This document shows positions 16,099-24,821 of a stretch of 64,000 nt of DNA, piece by piece. The notes below the pieces were generated by a model. The model was not told the DNA's origin. It made no database searches and was given only the letters and a program-made list of their open reading frames with translations. This DNA comes from JAJYRX01 sp041655275. Its GTDB lineage: Bacteria > Pseudomonadota > Gammaproteobacteria > Burkholderiales > Burkholderiaceae_B. Positions within the stretch are counted from its first letter, which is position 1, and every line of letters begins with the position of its first letter. The stretch spans positions 62,001 through 126,000 of the forward strand of contig JBBAFU010000007.1 of assembly GCA_041655275.1 (NCBI GenBank), given 5' to 3'. The translations under genes and the position numbers were made by a program.

Positions 16099-17052
16099 CT
16101 ATTGGTTGGCGAAGATTTCCATGAGCTGCAGTATGGCCGGTCCGCCGCCCACCATCAGTACCGTGGGCAGTATGAACAGCATCATGGGAATCGTGATCTT
16201 GGTGGCCAGCTTGGCCGCCGCCTCTTCCGTGCGCAGCAGGCGGGCCGTGCGCTCGGTCTGCGACAGCACGCGCAAGGCATGGCCTATGGGCGTGCCGAAG
16301 CGGCGCGACTGGATGAGCGTGGCCACCAGGCTGCGAATGGAGTTCAGGTTGATGCGGTCGGCCATCTGGCGCAGCACCCCGGGCATGTCGCCGCTGAGTT
16401 CCAGCTGTTGCGAGGTCAGCGTCAGCTCGTCCGCCAGGGCGGGTGCCAGGTGTTCCAGCTCGCTTGCCACGCGTTGCAGGGCGGCATTCAGCCCCAGGCC
16501 GGCGTTGGTGCACACCACCAGCAAGTCGAGTGCATCGGGAAAGTGGCGTTGTATGGCCTGCTGGCGCCGTACTACCAGCCGATCGAGCACGATGCGCGGC
16601 ACCAGCATGCCGATATAGCCGCCGGTAATCAGTGCCAGAAAGCGGAAACCGGCGTTCACATCGCGCATCAGCGGCCAGGCCAGGGTGACGATGGCGAAGA
16701 TGGCCACCAGCGCACTGGCGCCCGACAGGCCAATCAGCAGGGCCAGCGCTGTATTGTTACGAAAGCCGGCCGAGGCCAGCTTGCCGCCCATTTCCCGGCG
16801 CTGGCTGCGGTCGAACAGGGGCAGGCGCCGTCCGGCGCCTTGCAGGCCGCGAATGATCGCGTGCGTTAGCCCGCTTCTGGGCGATGTTTCCTGCTGCGTC
16901 TGCAGGGTCTTGCGCGCGGCCAGCGTGGCCTGCTGCAGGCGCTGGTCCAGGCGCGCGCGCCGGCTGTTGCCCAGGGACAGTATCCAGCCGCCCATGGCAA
17001 TCACCAGCAGCAGGCCCAGCAGGATGACAAGGTCCAGGTTCAGCGCATCCAT
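16099..17052 (-). CDS. tadC: Tad pilus inner-membrane platform protein TadC
   Basis: A 317-residue member of the GspF/TadC superfamily (T2SSF domain). Helices lie near residues 5-25, 100-120, 125-150 and 285-310. The domain signature includes FPDALDLLVVCTNAGLGLNA, ALADELTLTSQQLELSGDMP and LVATLIQSRRFGTPIGHALR. With TadB it forms the platform turned by the TadA ATPase. ATG 17052 follows the tadB stop by one base, and GGAGG lies inside the end of tadB, so translation is coupled. Confidence 0.92.
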   Translation of the reverse strand: MDALNLDLVILLGLLLVIAMGGWILSLGNSRRARLDQRLQQATLAARKTLQTQQETSPRSGLTHAIIRGLQGAGRRLPLFDRSQRREMGGKLASAGFRNNTALALLIGLSGASALVAIFAIVTLAWPLMRDVNAGFRFLALITGGYIGMLVPRIVLDRLVVRRQQAIQRHFPDALDLLVVCTNAGLGLNAALQRVASELEHLAPALADELTLTSQQLELSGDMPGVLRQMADRINLNSIRSLVATLIQSRRFGTPIGHALRVLSQTERTARLLRTEEAAAKLATKITIPMMLFILPTVLMVGGGPAILQLMEIFANQ

Positions 17053-17053
17053 G

Positions 17054-18031
17054 TCAGACCTCCAGCCGCGAAAGCTTGCGGATGAGCGCAATGCCCAGCA
17101 CCAGCATGATGGCCGCCACGATCAGCAGGCGCCGTCCCGCCTCGGTGTTGAACAGCGTACCGATATAGTCGGGGTTGACGAAGGACAGAAAACCAAGGAT
17201 GAAAAAGGGAATGGCGGCGATGATATTGCCCGACAGCCGGCCTTCGGCCGTCAGCGCCCTGGCCTTCAGACGCAGGTCGCGTCGCGCGCGCACCACGGTG
17301 GCCAGGTTGTCCAGGGTCTCGCTCAGCGAGCCGCCAGTTTCCCGCTGCAGCTGCAGCGTCACCGACAGAAAGGAGAAGTCGGGGATGCCCACGCGTTGCT
17401 CGGCTTCGTCCAACACCGCTTCCATATCATTGCCCAGTTGCAGGCTTTCACCCATGCGCGTGAACTCGGGGCCGGCGGGCCAGTCAAATTCCTGGCCGAC
17501 ATTGCTCAGCGTCTGGGTCACGGGCACGCCGGCCTGGATGCCGCGAATGATCATGTCAATGACATCCGGGAACTGTGCCAGGAAGCGCACGCGAAAACGC
17601 TCCACCAGATAGCGGTAGGTGACAGTGCCCGCAAGCAGGCTGACGACGGGGATGGCCAGCAGCCACACCCACAGGCTGATGGGCAGGATAAAGCCGGCAA
17701 CGGCGGCGCCTACGGCGCCCAGGGTGGCGGCCAGGCCCAGCAGGAAAGTACCGCGCTGCCCGCTCACGGTCTCTATACGGATGAGGATGTCGCCGATGAG
17801 GCCCATGGCCTGGCGTCGCTGGCGCCGGCGTGCGGCTCGCTGCATACGCTCCAGCGCCTTCTTCATCTCGTCCTGGCCGGGGTTGCGGTTTTGCAGCATA
17901 ACATGATCCAGCCGGCTGCGCACCCGGCCCCGCGGCCGTTTGCGCAGCGCATCCTGGACCGTCATCGCAAACAGCCCCAGCAACACGAAGGCGAGAAAGG
18001 CGAGAATGCCGATGACGTCAGCCAGGCTCAT
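17054..18031 (-). CDS. tadB: Tad pilus inner-membrane platform protein TadB
   Basis: A 325-residue paralogue of TadC. It has an N-terminal helix, a basic cytoplasmic segment (QRAARRRQRRQ), two central helices and the T2SSF domain (FPDVIDMIIRGIQAGVPVTQ, RETGGSLSETLDNLATVVRA), and ends with two C-terminal helices. Its start overlaps the end of tadA by 4 nt. TadB and TadC together make the membrane platform of the pilus machine. Confidence 0.93.
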   Translation of the reverse strand: MSLADVIGILAFLAFVLLGLFAMTVQDALRKRPRGRVRSRLDHVMLQNRNPGQDEMKKALERMQRAARRRQRRQAMGLIGDILIRIETVSGQRGTFLLGLAATLGAVGAAVAGFILPISLWVWLLAIPVVSLLAGTVTYRYLVERFRVRFLAQFPDVIDMIIRGIQAGVPVTQTLSNVGQEFDWPAGPEFTRMGESLQLGNDMEAVLDEAEQRVGIPDFSFLSVTLQLQRETGGSLSETLDNLATVVRARRDLRLKARALTAEGRLSGNIIAAIPFFILGFLSFVNPDYIGTLFNTEAGRRLLIVAAIMLVLGIALIRKLSRLEV

Positions 18032-19662
18032 AGGCGGCAGGCCTCCAGCAGCTGGGTTTCCAGCCCGAAATTGCGCGCGCGTTCGCTGAAGATGGGCCGC
18101 AGCCCCGTGCTGTCGAAGCTCCCCTGGATGCTGGCGCCATAGGCGCTGGCGCTGTAGTTGAAGCGGAACAGCTCCTGGGTGACGATGACATCGCCTTCCA
18201 TGCCGGCAATCTCGACGATGTTGGTCACGCGCCGCCCGCCGTCGCGCATGCGTTCCACCTGCACAATCATATGGATGGCGCTGGCCACCTGGCGGCGTAT
18301 GGAATACAGGGGCAGGTTGGCATTGGCCATCATCACCATGCTTTCCAGGCGGATAAGGGCATCGCGCGGTGAGTTGGCGTGCAGCGTGGTCATGGAGCCG
18401 TCGTGACCCGTATTCATGGCCTGCAGCACATCAAAGGCTTCGGCACCGCGCGTCTCGCCCAGGATGATGCGGTCGGGGCGCATGCGCAGGGCGTTGCGCA
18501 CCAGGTCACCCTGGTTGACGGCATTCGTGCCTTCTATACTGGGCGGTCGCGTTTCCAGACGAACCACGTGGGGTTGCTGCAACTGCAGTTCGGCCGAATC
18601 TTCGATGGTGACGATGCGCTCGCCCGCATCGATGTATTGCGACAGGGCGTTCAGCAGCGTCGTCTTGCCCGAACCCGTACCGCCGGAAATGATGATGTTT
18701 AGCCGGCTCGTGGCGGCAATCTGCAGCAGGCGCGACATGCCCAGCGACAGGCTGCCCTTGCCCGCCAGGCTGGGCAGGCTGAGGTTGCTGCGCGAGAACT
18801 TCCGTATGGACAGCATGACGCCGTCCAGCGCCAGCGGCGGCATGATGACGTTCACCCGGCTGCCGTCCGCCAGGCGGGCGTCCACCATGGGGCTGCTTTC
18901 ATCGACACGCCGGCCTATCGAGGCGGCAATGCGCTGGACCACATTCGTCAGGTGGTCGTTGTCGCGGAATTTCAGCGGTGTGAGCTCCAGCCGGCCGCGC
19001 CGCTCCACATAGACCTGGTCGGGGCCGTTGACCATGATGTCGCTGATGCTCTCGTCCTGCAGCAGGGGCTCGATGGGCCCCACGCCGAACATGTCGTTCA
19101 GGATTTCGCTGGTGATCTGGTGCTGCTCGGGCAGGCTGATGGGCAGGCGGTCACGCTGCACCAGCTCGGCCACCAGCATTTCGATGTCGCCGCGCACCTG
19201 CTCGCGCGTGCGCGTCATCACGGCGGCTGTGCTCAGGGTGGCGAACACATACTGGCGTGCCTTGTTGTAATGGGGCGAGCGCACAATCGTTTCCGGCTGC
19301 TCGCGGCGGCGTCGCGCAGGGCGTGTGGCAGGTGTGGGCAGAGTATGCGGCACGCTTGGCGGCGCTTCCATGGCCGGCTCCACAGCCGACGTCACAGTGC
19401 TTGCATCCGGGGCAGCGCCGGAAGGCGGGACCGGCGGCGCTTGTACCGGCGCAGCGCCGAAGTGCCGGCGCTGCGCCAGGGGTGCCTCCGGCGCAAGTGT
19501 GGTGCCTGTCTCTGGCGTGACCGGCGCGGTTTCCGGCGCGCTAGCCTTCTGCGTCGCGGGTATCGCCGGCGTTGCGACCGGGCTCATCGCTGTGGTGTCG
19601 GGCTCGGTGCCGGCAGGCACCGGGGCGACGGGAGGGGGAGTGGCGGGCTTACGGCCGAACAT
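18028..19662 (-). CDS. tadA: Tad pilus assembly ATPase TadA/CpaF
   Basis: Secretion ATPase of the VirB11/PilT-like family that powers Flp pilus extension and, in Caulobacter, retraction. Of 544 residues, the first ~110 are a low-complexity Pro/Ala/Thr-rich extension. The conserved part then follows: N-terminal domain (YVFATLSTAAVMTRTREQVR, GVGPIEPLLQDESISDIMVN), Walker A IISGGTGSGKTTLLNAL near residue 325, the Asp box IVTIEDSAELQLQQPHVVRL, Walker B RPDRIILGETRGAEAFDVLQ and the His box GHDGSMTTLHANSPRDALIR. One base is shared with tadZ. Confidence 0.95.
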   Translation of the reverse strand: MFGRKPATPPPVAPVPAGTEPDTTAMSPVATPAIPATQKASAPETAPVTPETGTTLAPEAPLAQRRHFGAAPVQAPPVPPSGAAPDASTVTSAVEPAMEAPPSVPHTLPTPATRPARRRREQPETIVRSPHYNKARQYVFATLSTAAVMTRTREQVRGDIEMLVAELVQRDRLPISLPEQHQITSEILNDMFGVGPIEPLLQDESISDIMVNGPDQVYVERRGRLELTPLKFRDNDHLTNVVQRIAASIGRRVDESSPMVDARLADGSRVNVIMPPLALDGVMLSIRKFSRSNLSLPSLAGKGSLSLGMSRLLQIAATSRLNIIISGGTGSGKTTLLNALSQYIDAGERIVTIEDSAELQLQQPHVVRLETRPPSIEGTNAVNQGDLVRNALRMRPDRIILGETRGAEAFDVLQAMNTGHDGSMTTLHANSPRDALIRLESMVMMANANLPLYSIRRQVASAIHMIVQVERMRDGGRRVTNIVEIAGMEGDVIVTQELFRFNYSASAYGASIQGSFDSTGLRPIFSERARNFGLETQLLEACRL

Positions 19663-20876
19663 CAGGCGCTCCTGCGAAACCAGCCGCCCTTGCGGCGCGA
19701 TACGGTCTTGCCCGCATCCTCACCGGTAATCATGGCGGCAAGGCGTACCGTTGCCTGTGCCATCTCGCAAGAAGCCGGCAGCGGTTCGCCCAGATCCTCG
19801 GCCATGGGCACATGCTTGCCGTCGTAGGTGATTTCCATGGCGAGCGGTTTGGGGATAGCCTGCTGGAATTCGCGTGCCTCGAGCTGGCCGCGCACATGGG
19901 GCCGGCTGGCATTGAGCACAACCTGCAGCGACGGCGCGCGCGAGCGCGCCTCGATATGCATGGCAATGCGCGCAATCTGGCGCACGGAAAAAATACTTCT
20001 GTCAGTGATCAGACAGGCCGTGCTGGCCACGCTGAAGACGTCGTTGCCCATGGTGCCGCCGGCGCGCGCCAGATCGACCACCACATAATGGTAGTGCTGG
20101 GACAGGGCTTCCAGCAGACTGCGCATCATGCCGTTGTCCAGGGCGAAGGCTTCGGCATGGTTCTGCTGGGCACCCAACAGGAAAAGGCGGTTGTCTTCCG
20201 TCGTCAGTGTGCGCTCCAGTACCTGGGGCTCCAGGCGCTCGATATTGAGCAGCAGCTCGGTTAGTGCATGGTTGGGGTTCATGCCCAGCAGCGTGGCGGC
20301 CGTGCCGCCGTAGAAATCGCCGTCGAGCAGGATAACGCGCCGCTGTCCGCGGCCCAGCGTCAGCTGGCGTGCCAGGTTGACCGCCAGTGTGGTCACGCCC
20401 ACGCCGCCGCGCGTGCCGGTCACGGCAATGATCTTGCCCGTGCGTGCACGCCGCACCGGTTGCGACACATCGTCTTCCAGCCAGCTGCGAAAGGCATCCA
20501 GGGTAACCGGCTTGTAGCGATAGTCGCGCACACCCATCTGCAGCAGCGCCCGGTACAGGGTCACATCATTCTTTTCGCCCAGCACATAGACGAGCACCGA
20601 CGGGTCGCAGGCCTGGGCCAGCTGGTCGAGCTCGGCCAGCGGTTGCGCGAGCCCGGAAATATCGACGATCAGGCGCTCGGGCGGGCGCGTGGCACGGCCC
20701 AGGTATTCGATGACGGCATCCAGGCCGCCGCGGGCGATATGCGTGCCGCTGATGCCCAGCTGGTCGCAGAAGCCGGCCAGCTCACCGCGTGTGGCCTCGT
20801 CGATCACGAAAGCCACTAGATTGGCGGTCAGGTCGCTGCCGCGACCGGAGCGGGAATGTGCACTGGCGATGGCCAT
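19662..20876 (-). CDS. tadZ: Tad pilus localisation ATPase TadZ/CpaE
   Basis: A 404-residue ParA/MinD-superfamily protein that positions the Tad machine. Residues ~20-135 form a receiver-like domain. The ATPase domain begins near residue 145 with a deviant Walker A (GTRGGVGVTTLAVNLARQL) that lacks the canonical final Lys-Thr pair. Next come VILLDGDFYGGTAATLLGMN and YVVVDLARAGG. The Thr-Thr in place of Lys-Thr is a TadZ-type feature and suggests weak or altered ATP hydrolysis. AGGAGG lies 12 nt upstream of the ATG. A 25-nt gap separates it from the CpaD-like gene. Confidence 0.88.
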   Translation of the reverse strand: MAIASAHSRSGRGSDLTANLVAFVIDEATRGELAGFCDQLGISGTHIARGGLDAVIEYLGRATRPPERLIVDISGLAQPLAELDQLAQACDPSVLVYVLGEKNDVTLYRALLQMGVRDYRYKPVTLDAFRSWLEDDVSQPVRRARTGKIIAVTGTRGGVGVTTLAVNLARQLTLGRGQRRVILLDGDFYGGTAATLLGMNPNHALTELLLNIERLEPQVLERTLTTEDNRLFLLGAQQNHAEAFALDNGMMRSLLEALSQHYHYVVVDLARAGGTMGNDVFSVASTACLITDRSIFSVRQIARIAMHIEARSRAPSLQVVLNASRPHVRGQLEAREFQQAIPKPLAMEITYDGKHVPMAEDLGEPLPASCEMAQATVRLAAMITGEDAGKTVSRRKGGWFRRSA

Positions 20877-20901
20877 GGGTGGCTTGTCCTCCTGTTGCGG
20901 T

Positions 20902-21354
20902 TTATCTTCCTACCGTTGTGGTGCCGGTTTCACGCAGGGGCGTTACCTGGCCCTGGTTGTAGCGCTCCACCGCGGCGGCCGATGTGGTGGCCGAAGGCCC
21001 GCCCCAGCCGCGCGGCTGCACCAGGTCTTCCGGGCGCGCCAGCTGTCCGGCCAGATTGCCGTAGGTGGCGCAGCCAAAAGCGATGGCCGGGCGCGGATCG
21101 TCGTATTTGTTCAGGTGCGATGGCTGCAGCATGGGCAGGCAATCGGGTGCCACGGCGCGCGGCCCGTCTTCGGTCTGCACCACGCGGATGATGGCGGGGT
21201 CGGGCAGGGATGTGTAATCCCGGTTGGGAAAGCTGCAGCCCGCGAGCACGGATGTCAGGGACAGGCCCAGGGCCAGGGCGGGCAGCAGCCGGCGCCGGTC
21301 GGCAGGCGTCCGGGGGCTGGCGGGGGCGGGCAGTGGCATGGCGGCTCCTGACAT
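20902..21354 (-). CDS. CpaD-like pilus lipoprotein
   Basis: A 150-residue lipoprotein between the secretin and TadZ genes, the usual place of CpaD. The leader ends in lipobox LAGC (Cys about residue 40; the long basic n-region starts MSGAAMPLP). The mature part contains the CpaD-type core DCLPMLQPSHLNKYDDPRPA, FGCATYGNLAGQLARPEDLV and a C-terminal AAVERYNQGQ. CpaD proteins associate with the outer-membrane secretin. An alternative start at the second Met would shorten the leader to about 35 residues. Confidence 0.8.
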   Translation of the reverse strand: MSGAAMPLPAPASPRTPADRRRLLPALALGLSLTSVLAGCSFPNRDYTSLPDPAIIRVVQTEDGPRAVAPDCLPMLQPSHLNKYDDPRPAIAFGCATYGNLAGQLARPEDLVQPRGWGGPSATTSAAAVERYNQGQVTPLRETGTTTVGR

Positions 21355-21360
21355 GGGTCT

Positions 21361-22977
21361 CTAGTAGGCAAAGCCGGCCGCGCCCGTGAGCCGGGGCGTA
21401 TCGCCCGACAGCGGGTCCAGGCCAATCTTGTTCTGCAGCACGAATTCGATGTCGGTGCTGGGGCGCAGGCTGTCCAGCGGGCTGCTCAGTTGGCTGCCGT
21501 CCGTGGGCTTCACCAGATACGGCGTCACGATGACCACCAGCTCGCTTTTGTTGTTCTGGTAGTCGGTGGACGAGAACAGCTTGCCCAGCACGGGAATCTG
21601 GCCCAGGCCGGGAATCTGCGACGCCAGGTCGCGGATATTGTTCTGCAGCAGGCCGCCGATGGCAAAGCTCTGGCCGCTGGCCATTTCCACCGTGGTTTCC
21701 ACGCGCCGCACCGACAGGCCGGGAATGAGCAGGCCTTCCATGATGAGGCTGCTACTGGGATCAATTTCACTGATTTCCGGGCGTACCTTGATGCTGATGC
21801 GGTCATCGGACAGCACGGTGGGCGTGAAGTCCAGCGCCACGCCAAAAGGCTTGAATTCCACGCTCATGCTGCTCTGGTCCTGCTTGACGGGCACGGGAAA
21901 TTCACCGCCCGCCAGAAAGCTGGCGGTTTCACCCGAGATGGCCGTCAGGTTGGGCTCGGCCAGAATACTGATCATGCCTTCGCGGTCCAGGACGTCCAGC
22001 ATGGCCTGTATGGAATGGTCGCCGCGGGTATAGCCGCCCAGGAAAGAGTAGCTGCCGTCGCCTGCCCCGGTGAAGCTGCTGTTGTAGCTGAAGCCCTGGT
22101 TGCGCGTGCGGCTGTCGCTGCTGCCAAAAGTGCTGCCCAGCGCGCCCGCGCCGGCCGCCCCCAGGCTGTAGCCCAGCAGGCCGTTCTCGTTACGCACCTG
22201 CCAGTCGGCGGAGCCGCTGCCCATGGCGTTGCGGCCGCGCTCGCGCGATGAGCCGTCGCTGCCGCCCAGGTTGAGCGTGATGTTCTGGAAAGGCCGTCCG
22301 CTGATGATGCCGGCGAAGAAGTTGCCCGGCGCGGTAATGGCCGACCAGTTGATGCCCAGCTGCTGGGTTACGGCGCGCGATACTTCGGTGACGCGCACGC
22401 GCAGATAGACCTGGGTGGGGCTGCTCAGCTGGATGCGGTTGATGAGCTGGTCGCTTTCACCCAGCCAGGCCTGCACCGTATGGCGGATGGCTTCCACGGT
22501 GTCACTGTCGGGCGCGCTGCCCGTGATCATGAGCGAGCCGGGGGCGGATTCCAGGCCCAGGCGCAGGCCGGGGAAGCGCTGGCGCAGTACCTGGGCCAGC
22601 TCGGTGGTGTTGTGGCGTACGCTGAGCGTCTGCTGCAGCAGGGTCTTGCCTTCTTCACCCAGCACATAGAGCGTGGTCTGGCCGGCCTTCTTGCCCATGA
22701 CCAGCACCGTACCTTCGGACGGCACCTGAATGTCGGCGATGGCGGGGTCGGCCACAAAGATGGTCTGGGCCTCGCCCTTGAAGCGCAGCAGGCGGCCTTC
22801 GCCGATGGCCAGGGTCTCGGCCAGTACCGTGGCCGGCAGCACGGCTGCCAGCAGGGCGACCAACAGAGTAACCAGCAGGGCGATCAGCGGCACCGGCGCC
22901 CGCGCCGGGATCGGCAACGCCGGCCCGCTGTGCTGCAGGGCCGGTTGCCGGGGGGGAGATGCAAGCGTGGCCGCCAT
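21361..22977 (-). CDS. rcpA: Tad pilus outer-membrane secretin RcpA/CpaC
   Basis: A 538-residue secretin that forms the outer-membrane channel for the Flp pilus. A long basic leader is followed by a hydrophobic signal (LIALLVTLLVALLAAVL). Next is the N-terminal pilus-and-flagellum domain (LLRFKGEAQTIFVADPAIAD), a BON-like/N1 segment, and the secretin core from ~300 to 510 (DREGMISILAEPNLTAISGE, FLAGGEFPVPV, DFTPTVLSDDRISIKVRPEI, IPGLGQIPVLGKLFSS, ELVVIVTPYLVKP). Residues ~215-290 are a Gly/Ser-rich insertion. A 78-nt non-coding gap lies between it and rcpC. Confidence 0.94.
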   Translation of the reverse strand: MAATLASPPRQPALQHSGPALPIPARAPVPLIALLVTLLVALLAAVLPATVLAETLAIGEGRLLRFKGEAQTIFVADPAIADIQVPSEGTVLVMGKKAGQTTLYVLGEEGKTLLQQTLSVRHNTTELAQVLRQRFPGLRLGLESAPGSLMITGSAPDSDTVEAIRHTVQAWLGESDQLINRIQLSSPTQVYLRVRVTEVSRAVTQQLGINWSAITAPGNFFAGIISGRPFQNITLNLGGSDGSSRERGRNAMGSGSADWQVRNENGLLGYSLGAAGAGALGSTFGSSDSRTRNQGFSYNSSFTGAGDGSYSFLGGYTRGDHSIQAMLDVLDREGMISILAEPNLTAISGETASFLAGGEFPVPVKQDQSSMSVEFKPFGVALDFTPTVLSDDRISIKVRPEISEIDPSSSLIMEGLLIPGLSVRRVETTVEMASGQSFAIGGLLQNNIRDLASQIPGLGQIPVLGKLFSSTDYQNNKSELVVIVTPYLVKPTDGSQLSSPLDSLRPSTDIEFVLQNKIGLDPLSGDTPRLTGAAGFAY

Positions 22978-23055
22978 GTGGATATCCTTGTGCTGGTGCC
23001 GGTTCGGGTCTATGAATCTCGCAAAAATGTCAGGAGCGCCGCAGGCCGGCGTCGG

Positions 23056-24069
23056 TCAGTCGGCAGGCTCCAGACGCTTCAATGTCAGCGCGCTGCTTTC
23101 GCTGCCGCGCATGACGGTAATGATACGCCCCGGAGACTCTGCTTCGGCGTCGGCTTTCAGCGCCGCCCTGAGCGCGGCACGCTGCGCGCCGGCGGTATCA
23201 GCATCGTCGCCGGTTTCGGGCGCCGGCGCAACGGGCGGGGGCGGCGGATCGATGGCGCGCGAGACGTCGCTGGCCCACACGGGCTGGTGGCGCTCGCTGT
23301 CGGCTTCCCAGGCGACGATGGCGCCGGTGCGCTCATGCTGGCGCGCGCCGGGGTCGGTGACGGCAAAGCTGCGCAGGGCCAGGGTCAGCGAGCCCAGGCG
23401 CGCGGCCACGGTCACGGCTTCGGCGGCGCGCGGCATCACTTCCAGCGTCACCGTGCGCACGGGCTGGCGCGACGTCGCCGTACTGCCGCCGAACATGGAT
23501 TGGCTTTCCTCCTGGAAGACCGAGCCCACGGCAATCACGCGCACGTTCTCGATCACGGTCTCGCCCACCACCGAGCGCGCGCGGCTTTCGTCGATCAGTT
23601 CGCTGCTGCGCGACTGCTGCACCAAAATCATGTCGACAAAGTCGCCGGGCTGGATGAGGCCGGCATTGCCCGAGACATTGTCCACCGGCACGGAGACGGC
23701 GCGCATGCCGGGCTGCAGGGCGGCGGCCAGAAAGCCGGGGGCATCGTGGCGGATCACATTGCGCGCCAAGATGGCCTCGCCCGCGCGCACATCGCGGCGC
23801 AGCAGCACGCCGGACAGCGTGTCGGCCTCGGGCGCATTCTGCTTCACCGCGCCGTCGGGCACCTGGGACTTGGGCCGGGATTCCCAGTCGATGTCTTCGG
23901 CGCGCAGCAGCAGGCCGGCCGGCAGGTCGGCCGCGGCCAGCATGATGGTGACTTTGGGTTCTTCGTCCGGCGTCTTGGGACGCATCTTGCTGGCCAGCAG
24001 CGCACGCGCCGTCAGCGCCAGCAGGGCGGCGCCGATGACAAGCAGCACAAACTTCACAACGGTCGGCAT
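23056..24069 (-). CDS. rcpC: Tad pilus assembly protein RcpC/CpaB
   Basis: A 337-residue periplasmic protein anchored by one N-terminal helix (VVKFVLLVIGAALLALTARA). It contains a SAF/RcpC domain: VTIMLAAADLPAGLLLRAED, then VLLRRDVRAGEAILARNVI, MRAVSVPVDNVSGNAGLIQP and GDFVDMILVQQ. A Pro-rich linker (IDPPPPPVAPAPE) precedes a short C-terminal tail. It supports secretin stability in Tad systems. GAGGAAGG precedes the ATG and directly follows the U-tract of the terminator between tadV and this gene. Confidence 0.9.
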   Translation of the reverse strand: MPTVVKFVLLVIGAALLALTARALLASKMRPKTPDEEPKVTIMLAAADLPAGLLLRAEDIDWESRPKSQVPDGAVKQNAPEADTLSGVLLRRDVRAGEAILARNVIRHDAPGFLAAALQPGMRAVSVPVDNVSGNAGLIQPGDFVDMILVQQSRSSELIDESRARSVVGETVIENVRVIAVGSVFQEESQSMFGGSTATSRQPVRTVTLEVMPRAAEAVTVAARLGSLTLALRSFAVTDPGARQHERTGAIVAWEADSERHQPVWASDVSRAIDPPPPPVAPAPETGDDADTAGAQRAALRAALKADAEAESPGRIITVMRGSESSALTLKRLEPAD

Positions 24070-24087
24070 TGGGCGACCTTCCTCAAG

Positions 24088-24108
24088 AAAAAGCCCGCCA
24101 AAGGCGGG
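24088..24108 (-). terminator. intrinsic terminator between tadV and rcpC
   Basis: On the minus strand: CCCGCC-TTT-GGCGGG followed by CTTTTTC. This is a compact 6-bp, all-GC stem with a run of five T, the form of a Rho-independent terminator. It starts 7 nt after the tadV stop codon. The T-run abuts the Shine-Dalgarno of rcpC. Partial termination here would give more flp-tadV message than assembly-gene message. Confidence 0.75.
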
Positions 24109-24114
24109 TGGGTG

Positions 24115-24624
24115 TCATCCGACACCGGTGGCCAGCAGGTTGACCAGCCCGGCGAGTGCCAAGCCCACGCCATAGGGAATGCCCCGATCGGCCGTGAGCA
24201 TCAGCCACAGCGCGCGCCCGCGCGCGCGGCGATTGTGCCGCAAGATGGCGCGGGCGCCCAGTCCCAGCAGGCCGATGATGCCGCCCGTCAGCGTGGCGAT
24301 GAGCACGGTCGGCAAGGCGCCCGACGGGCCGGCCCACAGCATGAGGGCGGCCCACAGCTTCACATCACCGCCGCCCACCTTGCGCAAGGCAAACAGTACG
24401 GCCATGAGAGCCCCGACCGCCAGCGCCAGCGCCCCATGGACGCCGAACTGGCTCCAGCCCATGCCCGAGCCCAGGGCCCAGGGCAGGAAAAGGGCGGCGT
24501 AACTGCCCACCAGCACGTTGGGCAGACGCCGCCGCGTCAGATCCATGCGGATCAGCCCGAACAGCATCCACGCTGCCGCAAGCTTGGCCAGAAGCGCCAG
24601 GGCGGCGGGCAGATCGGGCATCAA
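24115..24624 (-). CDS. tadV: prepilin peptidase TadV/CpaA
   Basis: A 169-residue A24-family membrane aspartic protease that cleaves the Flp prepilin and the TadE/F pseudopilins. Six or so hydrophobic helices are visible. Both catalytic aspartates are present: IRMDLTRRRLPN near residue 25 and the GGGDVKLWAALMLW (GxGD) motif near residue 70. It lies 14 nt after the pilin gene and is followed by the intrinsic terminator. Confidence 0.92.
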   Translation of the reverse strand: MMPDLPAALALLAKLAAAWMLFGLIRMDLTRRRLPNVLVGSYAALFLPWALGSGMGWSQFGVHGALALAVGALMAVLFALRKVGGGDVKLWAALMLWAGPSGALPTVLIATLTGGIIGLLGLGARAILRHNRRARGRALWLMLTADRGIPYGVGLALAGLVNLLATGVG

Positions 24625-24638
24625 AGGCGGTTAGGAGA

Positions 24639-24821
24639 TTAGCTGTCGCCAGTAAGTGTGGCCATACCTTCAGTCACGGTGGTCCAAAGACCTTCAAGCT
24701 GCTCTTTGAAGGTGAGGGCGCCTACAAGGAGAGCACCAACAACAATCGCTGCCAAAATACCGTACTCAACGGCCGTGACACCGCGCTCGTCGCGCGCAAG
24801 AGTTTGCAAGAAATTACGCAT
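24639..24821 (-). CDS. flp: Flp-type pilin subunit
   Basis: The 60-residue structural pilin of the Tad pilus. The leader ends RDERG, and the cleavage site is before VTAVEYG, which carries the diagnostic Glu-Tyr pair. It is followed by a hydrophobic helix (GILAAIVVGALLVGALTF) and a short polar tail. AGGAAG precedes the ATG. It is the first gene of the 13-gene minus-strand locus and, judging by the terminator after tadV, may be expressed most strongly. Confidence 0.95.
   Translation of the reverse strand: MRNFLQTLARDERGVTAVEYGILAAIVVGALLVGALTFKEQLEGLWTTVTEGMATLTGDS

Noticed and set aside
22480..24642. A 720-codon plus-strand open frame across the rcpA-tadV region
   Set aside because: It is antisense to four recognised Tad genes and has biased, low-complexity composition.
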